From: Sandaracinaceae bacterium
GTDB taxonomy: Bacteria; Myxococcota_A; Polyangia; Polyangiales; Houyiibacteriaceae
Length of the DNA: 64,000 nt
Reading direction: 5' to 3'
Assembly: GCA_020633075.1 (NCBI GenBank)
Contig: JACKEI010000002.1
Span: forward strand, 1,116,001-1,180,000
Shown: positions 42,823 through 51,241 of the stretch, one piece after another
Layout: every line of letters starts with the position of its first letter
Numbering within the stretch: the stretch's first letter is position 1
The notes under the pieces: generated by a model
What the model was told of the DNA's origin: nothing
The model's input: only the letters and a program-made list of their open reading frames with translations
Database searches by the model: none
Position numbers and translations under genes: made by a program

Positions 42823-44735
42823 TCGCGCTCTGGGACCAAACCACACCGCTCGAGGACGCGACCCTCGACGCGGGGCTCGCGGCGCTGCGTGAGCGCGGCC
42901 CCGACGGCGACGGGCGCTGGGTGACGCAGGAGCGAGACGCGGCCGTGGGTCACACGCGGCTGGCGGTCGTCGACGTCGCGGGCGGAGCGCAGCCGCTGTT
43001 CAGCGAGGACGGCGCGGTCGTGGCCGCCCTCAACGGCGAGCTCTACGGGGCGGATGCGCTGCGCGACGCGCTGCGAGCCCGCGGTCACGCGCTGCGTACG
43101 CGCTGTGACGCGGAGCTCCTGGTGCACCTCTACGAGGACCATGGGCCAGCGCTGGTCGAGCGCTTGAGCGGCGAGTTCGCCTTCGTGCTGTACGACCGGC
43201 GCAAGCGGCTGCTGATGGGCGCGCGCGACCCGGACGGTGTGCGGCCGCTGCTGCTGGCGCGGCGAGGCCCGCGCGTGTTGATGGCGAGCACGGCGCGAGC
43301 GTTGTTCGCCATGGGCATGCCCGCGCGTTGGGATGAGCGCGCGCTGGCGCAGTCCGCGGCGCTGCAGTATCCGCCCCCAGGCGCCACCCTCTTTGCGGGC
43401 GTCGCGCCCGTGCCTGCGGGTGGGGCGGTGTTCGTCGACGCGCGCGGCGTGCGCGTCGTGCCGCCCGCGCGTCGCGCCCGCGAGCTCACCCAACCGAGCG
43501 CTCGACGAGAGGGGCGCGAGCCCACGGCAGCGCTCCGCGTCGCGCTCGACGACGCCGTGCGTGCCCGGGTCCCCGACGAGGTGTCGTTCGCCTGTGCGCT
43601 GAGCGGTGGCCTGGACTCCAGCGCCGTCCTCGCCCTGGTGACCCGTCAGCGCGGCACGGCGCCCCCCGCGTTCACCGTGCGCTTCGACGGAGACCTGCAC
43701 TGCGAGTGGGAGCTCGCGGCCGAGACCGCGCGGGTGCTCGGCGCGCCACACCACGAGGTGCGCCTCGGGGACACCGAGCTCGCCGAGCTCCTCTCGGCCG
43801 CCGCGCGAGCAGGCGAGGGCAGCGCCATCAACGCGCATCTGGTCGGCAAGTGGGCGCTGGCGCGCGAGGTGGCGCGCGCGGGCCACAAGGTCCTGCTGAG
43901 CGGCGAGGGTGCCGACGAGGTGACCTTCGGCTATGCGCACTTCCTGATGGACGCGGGCTTCCATCCTACGGGAGCGCAGCGCGCGACGGCGAGCGGCGCG
44001 ATGCTCACCGGGGTGGGCTCCGAGGCCGCGCGTGGCGGGGCGAACGGCATCGACGCCGGCACGGGCGCTGCACTGCCACACTTCGTGGAGGCCAAGCTGG
44101 CGCTCGGGGCGCGCCTGCACGCGCTCGGCGCCTTCGGCTCCTTCGACGACAACGCGAGAGCCGCAGTGGGCGCGCTCGCGGGCGTGGTGTCCGCGTCGAT
44201 GGGGCCAGACGCCGACGCGGCGGACCCCCCTCACGCGGCAAGCGCCGCCATCAACGCGCGCCTCGAGCGCTCGCGGGCGTGGTGGCGCGCCAGCGCCTTC
44301 GAGCGCTACATCCTGGGCACCTTGGGGGACGCCGTGGAGCTCGCGCACGGGGTCGAGGGGCGTCCGCCCTTCCTGGACCGCGAGGTGCAGCGCGAAAGCG
44401 CCCGCTTCTCGCCGCTCTCGTTCATGCGGGGCGGGGTGGAGAAGCAGGCGCTCCGCGACGCGCTCGCGGGGTTGCTGCCGGAGGCCAACCTCGCGCGCCG
44501 CAAGCAGCCATTCTTGGCGTCGCCGATGCTCCTCCGGGAGAGGCCGGGGAGGCTCTTCGATCTGGCGCACGCGACCCTGACAGGCGCCCGGGCGCCCGGC
44601 TTCGTGAACCGCGCTGCGGTCGGTGAGCGCCTCGAACAGCTGCGCGCCGCGCCTCTCGCGGAGCGCCGGGAGTGGGAAGCGCCGCTCATGTGGTTGCTCA
44701 CCACCGCCCTGCTCGAGCGGGAGCTGCTGCAGTGA
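42810..44735 (+). CDS. AsnB-type glutamine-dependent amidotransferase (asparagine synthetase-like)
   Basis: A 641-residue protein, longer than E. coli AsnB (554). ATG 42810 gives MCGLIAL with Cys2 as the glutaminase nucleophile. RGPD, RLAVVD and NGELYG follow, as in class II amidotransferases. The synthetase half has the ATP-binding SGGLDSS at residues 265-271, SGEGADEV and GRPPFLDREVQ. All expected residues are present, so it should transfer ammonia from glutamine to an activated carboxylate. Its place between a dehydrogenase and a methyltransferase in an NRPS-type operon suggests a tailoring or scaffold amidation rather than housekeeping asparagine synthesis. A long central insertion lies at about 385-450. 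It overlaps the next gene by GTGA. Confidence 0.88.
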   Translation: MCGLIALWDQTTPLEDATLDAGLAALRERGPDGDGRWVTQERDAAVGHTRLAVVDVAGGAQPLFSEDGAVVAALNGELYGADALRDALRARGHALRTRCDAELLVHLYEDHGPALVERLSGEFAFVLYDRRKRLLMGARDPDGVRPLLLARRGPRVLMASTARALFAMGMPARWDERALAQSAALQYPPPGATLFAGVAPVPAGGAVFVDARGVRVVPPARRARELTQPSARREGREPTAALRVALDDAVRARVPDEVSFACALSGGLDSSAVLALVTRQRGTAPPAFTVRFDGDLHCEWELAAETARVLGAPHHEVRLGDTELAELLSAAARAGEGSAINAHLVGKWALAREVARAGHKVLLSGEGADEVTFGYAHFLMDAGFHPTGAQRATASGAMLTGVGSEAARGGANGIDAGTGAALPHFVEAKLALGARLHALGAFGSFDDNARAAVGALAGVVSASMGPDADAADPPHAASAAINARLERSRAWWRASAFERYILGTLGDAVELAHGVEGRPPFLDREVQRESARFSPLSFMRGGVEKQALRDALAGLLPEANLARRKQPFLASPMLLRERPGRLFDLAHATLTGARAPGFVNRAAVGERLEQLRAAPLAERREWEAPLMWLLTTALLERELLQ

Positions 44736-45547
44736 CGGTCGCGCTCCAGCCGGTGGCCAGCGATCCCTGGTGGGAGCGCTTCTTCGACGAGGACTTCGCC
44801 GCGCTGTGGCTGCACGACGACGACCCCGCCGAGCAGCGGCGGCGTACGGAGGGCTTGCTGCGCGTCCTCGAGCTCGGGGCGGGACAGTGGCTCTTCGATC
44901 AGTGCTGCGGCGTGGGCCGGGTGGCGGTGCCCCTCGTCGCGCGAGGCGTCAACCTGCTGGCGGTCGACAGCGCGGCGGCCTACGTCGACCGCGCGCGTGC
45001 TCGCTGCGAAGCGCTCCCCCCTGCCACGCGCGGCAGCTTCCACATCGCGCTGGGGGACGCCTTCACGTACGCGCCGACGCGCCTCTGCGACGCCGCGATC
45101 AACTGGTACACGAGCTTCGGCTACGTGCACGACGACACGCGCAACCTGAGGATGCTGCGGGCGGCCTACGGCGCGCTCCAGCCGCTGGGGCGCTTCGCCC
45201 TCGACTACCCGGACATGGAGCGCGTGCGCGCCGAGTTCCGACCGCTCACGGAGCGGCGCCGCGAGACGGCGGACGGGACCTTCGTGGCGCTGCGCGAGGC
45301 GCGCCTGGACGAGACGCGGCAGATGCTGGTGGATCGCTGGACCTTCACCTCGCCGCATGGAGAGACGCGCGTTGCGGCGGGCGAGACGCGCCTCTTCTCG
45401 CGGGAGCAGCTGCGCGAGCTGCTTGCCCGAGCGGGCTTCGAGGTGCTCCGGGAGGTGGCGCCCGACGAGGTGGGCTACGCGCCGGACGCGGGGCGCTGCA
45501 TCTGGCTGGCGCGGCGTCCGGCGCACGAAGGGGGGAGGGCAGGGTGA
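44732..45547 (+). CDS. SAM-dependent methyltransferase
   Basis: A 271-residue class I methyltransferase. The SAM-binding motif is LFDQCCGVGRVAVPLVARGVNLLAVD, with acidic Asp at the end of strand 2; motif for strand 4 is DAAINWYTSFGYV, and the C-terminal part (GRFALDYPDM, RWTFTSPHGETRVAAGETRLFSREQLRELLARAGF) is typical of methyltransferases acting on small molecules. The start is GTG 44732, overlapping the AsnB-like stop (GTGA), so translation is coupled. The substrate is unknown; O- or N-methylation of the operon product is the simplest reading. Confidence 0.85.
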   Translation: MTVALQPVASDPWWERFFDEDFAALWLHDDDPAEQRRRTEGLLRVLELGAGQWLFDQCCGVGRVAVPLVARGVNLLAVDSAAAYVDRARARCEALPPATRGSFHIALGDAFTYAPTRLCDAAINWYTSFGYVHDDTRNLRMLRAAYGALQPLGRFALDYPDMERVRAEFRPLTERRRETADGTFVALREARLDETRQMLVDRWTFTSPHGETRVAAGETRLFSREQLRELLARAGFEVLREVAPDEVGYAPDAGRCIWLARRPAHEGGRAG

Positions 45548-46389
45548 TGCCCGAGGACGCCGTCTCCGGGTCGCCCGTGCTCGGCCCCGCCGGTCGCGCT
45601 GCGATCTACGCTGGCTCCTGCTTGGCGTTGCCCCCGAGCGCCGCGAGCGAGCGCGTCGTCGAGGCGGCTCGCCAGGTCGTCGAGCGCGCCTTTCTCGGCC
45701 CAGCGGAGACCGCGCACCAGCGCTTCGACGGCCCCGGGTTCTTCGCGGCGCTCACGGCCGCCCGTGGGATCCTGGCCACCGACGCCGAGCTCGCACGCAG
45801 CAGCCTCGCGATGCTGGAGGAGCTGGGGGTCTCACCCAACGCGTTCGCCATGGACAGACCCCGCTTGCGCGCTGTCGCCCCTGGCGGCCATCGCGTGGCT
45901 GGGACGCACGCGGCGTACGCGCTGCACCGCGACACTTGGTACGCGAACCCACGCGCCCAGATCAACCTCTGGGTGCCGCTGCGCGCCGTGAGTGAGCGCG
46001 ACGGCCTCTCCCTCTATCCGGGCGCCTTGCGCACGCCGCTCGCCAACGACTCGGAGAGCTTCGACTACGCGGCCTTTCGGCGGCTCGGGGGCTTTCAGAG
46101 CGGCCGCTCCGACTCCCCCGCCGCTTATCCACGCCTGCTCGGGAGCCCACCCGCGGAGCGCACGGTCCCGCCGCTGCCGCGCGCCGGACGGCTGCTCTTC
46201 TCGGCCGCGCAGCTGCATGGCCCGACCCCTCACGACGAGGCCCACACACGCTTCAGCGTCGACGTCCGCGTGGTGTCGCGCCTCGACCACCGCCTGGGTC
46301 GCGGGGCACCGCGCGTAGACGACCGCAGCCGAGGTGATGCCTCCGCCGAGTACGACTTCGGTGGACCCCCGGCCGGAGCGCCCGCGTGA
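45547..46389 (+). CDS. PhyH-type Fe(II)/2-oxoglutarate-dependent oxygenase
   Basis: A 280-residue jelly-roll protein of the phytanoyl-CoA dioxygenase type. The iron-binding facial triad is His127-x-Asp129 (ALHRDTW) and His224 (AAQLHGPT). The 2-oxoglutarate-binding Arg235 lies eleven residues later, giving Hx10R. The set is complete, so hydroxylation or related oxidation is expected. N-terminal domain pattern (GFFAALTAARG) is family-typical. It starts at ATG 45547, one base inside the methyltransferase stop (TGATG; GTG 45544 is an alternative), and overlaps the NRPS gene by GTGA. Members modify amino acids and carrier-bound intermediates; which one here is not readable. Confidence 0.87.
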   Translation: MPEDAVSGSPVLGPAGRAAIYAGSCLALPPSAASERVVEAARQVVERAFLGPAETAHQRFDGPGFFAALTAARGILATDAELARSSLAMLEELGVSPNAFAMDRPRLRAVAPGGHRVAGTHAAYALHRDTWYANPRAQINLWVPLRAVSERDGLSLYPGALRTPLANDSESFDYAAFRRLGGFQSGRSDSPAAYPRLLGSPPAERTVPPLPRAGRLLFSAAQLHGPTPHDEAHTRFSVDVRVVSRLDHRLGRGAPRVDDRSRGDASAEYDFGGPPAGAPA

Positions 46390-49286
46390 ACCCCTTCACC
46401 GAGCGTCTGCGCGAGAGCTGCGCGCGACACGCGGCGCGCGTCGCCGTCGTCGAGCGCGGTCGCGCCTTCACCTACAGTCAGCTCGAAGCGCGCATCGAGT
46501 GGGTGGCCGCCCGACTGCGCGAGGCGGGGGTCGGCGCGGGTACGTTGGTCGTGCTCGAGGGGGGGCGCGGCTTCGCGCGCATCGCCGACCTCGCGGCGCT
46601 GCTCCGTGTGGGCAGTAGCGCGCTCTTGTCCTGCCCGCGCTGGCCCGAGCCCTACCTGCGGGACTGCACGCAGCAGAGCGGCGCCGAGTGGCGCTTGGAC
46701 GCAGGCGAGCTGCGCCGGGCGTGCGTCGGAGGAGCAGCGCCGACGGGTGCACCCGGGCGCCCGCTCCGTGGCGCTTGTGCGCCCTTGCCGGAGGAGCTCG
46801 CCTACGTCGTGTACACCAGCGGTAGCAGCGGGCGCCCCAAGGGCGTGCTGGTGCCTCACGCTGGTCTGGTGCCTGTGCTGGACGCGCAGATCGCGGCGTT
46901 CGGGCTCCACCCAGGGAGTCGCTCCCTCTTCGTGCTCGGGCTCGGCTTCGACGCGAGCCTCTCCGACATCGGCACGGCCCTGCTCGCGGGCGCCGCCCTG
47001 GTGATCGAGGAGGACGCCGCGTGCGCGCCCGGCCGCGTGCAGGACACGCTCGCGCGGACGCGGGCCACCTACGCCGACCTGCCTCCGGCGTACCTGAGCT
47101 GGCTGGACGAGCGCCGGCTGCCCAGCGCGCTCGAGACGCTGGTCGTGGGTGGCGAGGTGCCCCCCGAGCCTGACGTCCGACGGCTCGCGAGCCGCGTCGC
47201 GCTCTTCAACGTGTACGGCCCGAGCGAGGCCACCATCTGCACGAGCCTCGTCCGCTGTGACGCCTCGTGGTCGCGACCGCTGCTGGGCCAGCCTATCGCC
47301 TCCAACCGCTACGCGCTGCGTGACCCGGTCCCGTGCGGTCCCGCGGAGAGCGAGGGCGAGCTGGTGATCACGGGCCCGGGCGTCGCGCTCGGGTATCTGG
47401 GTGACGACGCGCAGACCGCACAGCGCTTCATCCGAGAAGGCGGGTGCCGCGCCTTCCGGACGGGCGACCGCGTGCGGGCGCGGGCCGACGGGGAGTGGGA
47501 GTTCCTCGGGCGCATCGACCGTCAGGTCAAGCGTCGTGGGCAGCTCGTCGCCCCCGAGCATGTGGAGGCGGCGCTGCTGCGGACGGGGCTCCTACGCGCG
47601 GCTCACGTGGCGCTCGACCCCGTGCGAGACCGCATGGTTGCCCACGTGGAGGCGCGCGCATCGCTGGACCCACAGGCCGCCGACACGCTCGTGCAGCGCC
47701 TGCGCGAGGAGCTCCTCGGGACGCTCCCCCCAGCGCTCGTGCCCGATCAGCTCGAGGTGGTCGCGCGGCTCGAGCGGAACACGAGCGGCAAGGTCGCGCA
47801 CGGCCGTGGTGGTCCGGCTCAAGCCGCGCAGGCGCACACGGCGCGCGAGGTCACGCACGACGGACCCGACGCCGGGACGGTCGCGCTGCTGGCCGGGCTG
47901 ATGGGCGAGGTCTTGCGCCGGCCCGCCCTCGCGGCCGACGAGGACTTCTACGAGCTCGGAGGCGACTCGCTCACGGCCCTCGAGCTGGTCGCCCGCGCGG
48001 AGGCGGCGGGCTGGGGTCTCGATGTCGCCGCGCTCGTGAGGGGCCGTACCCCGCGGGAGACCGTCGCGCGGCTGGGTGACCGAAGCCCGTCGTACGCCGT
48101 GCGGCCGGAGCTCGAGGAGGCCGTGGGCGTGACCCCGCGCGTCGCGGCGGTGGAGCCACGCGCGCGTCCGCTCGAGGCGGAGGAGCTGCTGCTGACCGGC
48201 GCCAGCGGCACCCTGGGTCTGCGCGTGCTGCGCGAGCTGCTCGAGCGTGTCGGGCCGCATGGGCGGGTCCACTGCCTCGTCCGGCGCCCGGACGCGCTGG
48301 TCTCGGCGGCCGGTGACGACGGTGCCCTCGCGCAGGATCCGCGGGTCGTCGCGCATGTCGGCGACCTGTGCGCCGAGCAGCTGGGGATCGCGGCCAACGT
48401 CTACGCCGCGCTCGCAGCGCGCGTGCACTCCGTGGTTCACCTGGCGGCGGAGCTGAGCGCGGCGGCCCCGGGCACGGCGCTCCGCGAGGTCAACGTCGAG
48501 GGCACACGCCGCGTGCTCGGCTTCGTCACGGCGGGCCGAGCGAAGGCGCTGCTCTACGCCTCCACCTTGTCGGTTCTGTGCGAGGCCTCGCCCCGCCCCG
48601 CGCGTTGCCAGGAGGACGATGCGCTGGACGCGACGGAGTCGCTCGGCACGCCCTACGCCGCCAGCAAGTGGGTCGCGGAGCGCATCATTCGTCGCGCGGA
48701 TCCGGAGGCCGAGGCGACCACCATCGTGCGCCTCGGGCTGCTGACCGGCGACGCGCGCACTGGCCGGGGCGCCCACCGCGGGCACCTCGCGCGCTTCGTG
48801 CGGGGGGTCACTGCCCTGGGTGCGCTGCCCATGGACGGGACTGGGCACGAGGCCGCGTCGCTCGCGTTCGACGTGACCCCCCTCGACTACGCCGCCAGCG
48901 CGAGCGTCGACCTCTTCGTTCACGACCGCGTGCGTGGATCCGGGGGCGTGTACCACCTGGCCGCGCGGCAGCCGGCGACGCTGGCCCTGCTCGTCGAGGC
49001 CCTCCGCGCGGAAGGCGTGACGTTGGGCGTCCGTAGCTGGGCCGAGCTCTGCGCCCGCGCTGGCGCGCTCGGGGATCCCAGCGGCGACGCGACCCTCGCG
49101 CTCCTGTCGCTCTGCCGTGCCGACGAGGCGGCCTACACGCGGCACCGTGCGCTCGACCTCTTCGCCGCGACCGGTACACACTTCTCCCTCGTGAACTCTC
49201 ACCGCGCGCTCGCTCAGACCCCCCACGTTGCGTCCGCGCCCGACCTCGCGCTCCTGCGCCTCTACGTGCGGAGCGCCCTCGCGTGA
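46386..49286 (+). CDS. NRPS-like protein: adenylation - carrier - thioester reductase (A-T-R)
   Basis: A 966-residue single-module protein without condensation domain. The A domain has YTSGSSGRPKG (143-153), FDAS (188-191), NVYGPSE (275-281), GDRVRARADGEWEFLGRIDRQVKRRG and the catalytic Lys of NTSGKV (K469). The carrier has GGDSL with Ser528 as phosphopantetheine site. The R domain follows: GASGTLG NAD(P)H loop near 608 and Y757-x3-K761 catalytic pair. D189 at the FDAS position, equivalent to GrsA Asp235, predicts an alpha-amino acid substrate. Alignment by eye gives the ten-residue code D-A-S-D-V-G-V-I-C-K, which I do not recognise as a standard code. The product would be reductively released as aldehyde or alcohol. 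It starts at GTG 46386, coupled by GTGA. Confidence 0.92.
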   Translation: MNPFTERLRESCARHAARVAVVERGRAFTYSQLEARIEWVAARLREAGVGAGTLVVLEGGRGFARIADLAALLRVGSSALLSCPRWPEPYLRDCTQQSGAEWRLDAGELRRACVGGAAPTGAPGRPLRGACAPLPEELAYVVYTSGSSGRPKGVLVPHAGLVPVLDAQIAAFGLHPGSRSLFVLGLGFDASLSDIGTALLAGAALVIEEDAACAPGRVQDTLARTRATYADLPPAYLSWLDERRLPSALETLVVGGEVPPEPDVRRLASRVALFNVYGPSEATICTSLVRCDASWSRPLLGQPIASNRYALRDPVPCGPAESEGELVITGPGVALGYLGDDAQTAQRFIREGGCRAFRTGDRVRARADGEWEFLGRIDRQVKRRGQLVAPEHVEAALLRTGLLRAAHVALDPVRDRMVAHVEARASLDPQAADTLVQRLREELLGTLPPALVPDQLEVVARLERNTSGKVAHGRGGPAQAAQAHTAREVTHDGPDAGTVALLAGLMGEVLRRPALAADEDFYELGGDSLTALELVARAEAAGWGLDVAALVRGRTPRETVARLGDRSPSYAVRPELEEAVGVTPRVAAVEPRARPLEAEELLLTGASGTLGLRVLRELLERVGPHGRVHCLVRRPDALVSAAGDDGALAQDPRVVAHVGDLCAEQLGIAANVYAALAARVHSVVHLAAELSAAAPGTALREVNVEGTRRVLGFVTAGRAKALLYASTLSVLCEASPRPARCQEDDALDATESLGTPYAASKWVAERIIRRADPEAEATTIVRLGLLTGDARTGRGAHRGHLARFVRGVTALGALPMDGTGHEAASLAFDVTPLDYAASASVDLFVHDRVRGSGGVYHLAARQPATLALLVEALRAEGVTLGVRSWAELCARAGALGDPSGDATLALLSLCRADEAAYTRHRALDLFAATGTHFSLVNSHRALAQTPHVASAPDLALLRLYVRSALA

Positions 49287-50254
49287 AGCGCGGCGTGGGC
49301 ATGGTGCTGGGCAAGTTCTATCCGCCTCACCGCGGGCACGTGTACCTCTGCGAATTCGCTGCGGCGCACGTGGAGCGACTCCACGTCGTGGTCGGTACGC
49401 TGGCGCGCGAGACCATCCCGGGCGAGCTGCGGCACGCCTGGATGAGCGAGCTGCTCCCCCGGGCGCAGGTGCATCACCTGCGCGACGAGAACCCGCAGGA
49501 CCCCAGCGAGCACCCGGACTTCTGGGACATCTGGCGTGAGAGCCTGCGGCGCGTCCTGCCGGAGCCCGTGGACCTGGTGTTCGCGTCGGAGCCCTACGGC
49601 GCGCGCCTGGCGGTCGAGCTCGGCGCGCGCTTCGTGCCGGTCGACCTCGATCGCAGCGCTCTCTCGGTGAGCGGGACCGCGGTGCGCGCGGATCCGCTCT
49701 CGGCCTGGGATCAGCTGCCGCGCGTGGTGCGCCCCTACTTCGCGAAACGGGTGTGTCTGATGGGGCCCGAGTCCACCGGCAAGACCACGCTGGCCCGGCG
49801 GTTGGCACGAGAGCTCGACACGGCGTGGGTGCCCGAGTACGCGCGGACCTACCTGGCGTCCCGAGGCGGCGCCATCGAGCTCGCGGACTTCGCGCTCATG
49901 GCGCAGGGGCAGCTCGCGTCCGAGGAGGCGCTTGCGCGCGAGGCCCGGCGCATCCTCATCTGCGACAGCGACGCGCTCACGACGGCGCTCTACGCCGAGC
50001 TCATGTTCGGAGAGGTGCCGCCTGCGGTGGCGGCGCTGGCCGACGCGGGCAGCTACGCCCTCACGCTGGTGACAGCCCCGGACGTCCCGTTCGTGGACGA
50101 CCCGCTCCGCTACCTACCGGCTGCCCGAGAGTGCTTCTTCGAGCGCTGTGTGGCCGAGCTCGAGGCCCGCGGGCGCCCGTATCGCGTGCTGCGCGGGAGC
50201 TGGGAGCAGCGCGCCGAGACCGCGCGGGCGGCCATCGACGCGCTCTGCGGCTAG
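49283..50254 (+). CDS. NadR-like NMN adenylyltransferase / ribosylnicotinamide kinase
   Basis: A 323-residue bifunctional protein. The N-terminal nucleotidyltransferase (HIGH-type) domain has GKFYPPHRGH with His16 and His19 as the HxGH pair, and SVSGTAVRADP near its end. The C-terminal kinase domain has the Walker A loop GPESTGKT (161-168), then PEYARTYL and CDSDALTTALY. There is no N-terminal HTH, so unlike enteric NadR it does not repress transcription. The start is GTG 49283 overlapping the NRPS stop (GTGA), which puts it in the biosynthetic operon. In the family it converts nicotinamide riboside to NMN and NAD. Whether it serves salvage or makes a nucleotide-type building block is open. 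Its stop shares CTAG with the bestrophin gene. Confidence 0.9.
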   Translation: MKRGVGMVLGKFYPPHRGHVYLCEFAAAHVERLHVVVGTLARETIPGELRHAWMSELLPRAQVHHLRDENPQDPSEHPDFWDIWRESLRRVLPEPVDLVFASEPYGARLAVELGARFVPVDLDRSALSVSGTAVRADPLSAWDQLPRVVRPYFAKRVCLMGPESTGKTTLARRLARELDTAWVPEYARTYLASRGGAIELADFALMAQGQLASEEALAREARRILICDSDALTTALYAELMFGEVPPAVAALADAGSYALTLVTAPDVPFVDDPLRYLPAARECFFERCVAELEARGRPYRVLRGSWEQRAETARAAIDALCG

Positions 50255-51189
50255 ACCAAGACGCCGCGCCGGTCTGGCTTGTGCAGTGGCGGCAGCTCCT
50301 TCTCGCCCAGGCGCTGGCGCAGGTTCACCTCGATCATGCGCGTGATGGAGGAGAGAGGGAGGTCGTTGGCGTCAAGTCCGAAGGGGTTCTCGATCTCTTC
50401 GCCGACCGCGTCCAGTCCGAAGAACGCGTAGGACACGAGCGCGACCACCGCCGGGGTGCCTACGCCCACGTCGTCGATGATGCCGATGGGCAAGAACAAG
50501 CAGTACACGGCGACGATGCGGTGCAGCAGGATGTTGTAGCTGAAGGGGATGGGCGTGCTCTTGATGCGCTCGCAGCCGCCCTGGAGGTTGGTGAAGTCCG
50601 TGAGCGTGCTCTCGAGCGCGGGGAAGTGCATTGGGTGCACCCAGCCGAGGTTCCAACAGCGCCGGAACTCGTCGCCCATGCGCTGCAGGATGGCCACGGG
50701 GGGGTTCAGCTCGCGCTCTAGCTTCGCGAACTCGTTCGCCGGGAGGAACGGCCGCAGGTCCTCGAAGTTGCGGTCGTCACGCAGGTGCAGGCGCAGCGCG
50801 TGGGCATACGCGATGACGCGGTACACCAGCGCCTTGCGTGTCGCGAGCGACTCCTCGTCCTGCTCCTGCGGACCGACCAGCGTCAGGATCTGCCGCGTCA
50901 TGGTGCGCGACGCGTTGACCATCCCGCCCCACAGCTTGCGACCCTCCCAGAAGCGGTCGTAGCTGGTGTTGTTGCGAAAGCCGAGGAAGATGCCGAGGGC
51001 CACGCCGATGAGCGTGAAGGGCAGCGGGGTGAGCGCCTCGTGGAAGAGGGTGTCGTGAAAGCGGTGCGCGACGGTCACGCCCGCAGCGAGCGCTGTGGTG
51101 AAGAGCACGCGGCGCCACACCTTCTGGATGGCGCTGCCGTGCCAGCGAAACAGGATGCGGAGCCAGGTAACGCGGTCGAAGACGATCAT
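50251..51189 (-). CDS. Bestrophin-family anion channel (UPF0187)
   Basis: A 312-residue bestrophin homologue. Its core text is typical: LTPLPFTLIGVALGIFLGFRNNTSYDRFWEGRKLWGGMVNASR near the pore-forming helix, and STPIPFSYNILLHRIVAVYC with the conserved PIPFSY loop, then DAVGEEIENPFGLDANDLPL at the acidic C-terminus. Bacterial members are inner-membrane anion or cation channels of four-helix bundle type. Its stop codon TAG is shared as CTAG with the convergent nadR-like gene. No operon partner. Confidence 0.92.
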   Translation of the reverse strand: MIVFDRVTWLRILFRWHGSAIQKVWRRVLFTTALAAGVTVAHRFHDTLFHEALTPLPFTLIGVALGIFLGFRNNTSYDRFWEGRKLWGGMVNASRTMTRQILTLVGPQEQDEESLATRKALVYRVIAYAHALRLHLRDDRNFEDLRPFLPANEFAKLERELNPPVAILQRMGDEFRRCWNLGWVHPMHFPALESTLTDFTNLQGGCERIKSTPIPFSYNILLHRIVAVYCLFLPIGIIDDVGVGTPAVVALVSYAFFGLDAVGEEIENPFGLDANDLPLSSITRMIEVNLRQRLGEKELPPLHKPDRRGVLV

Positions 51190-51241
51190 GCTGCGCGGAG
51201 CTTCGCATAGCTCGCGCGACGCGGTAGGCCGAAATCAGGCG

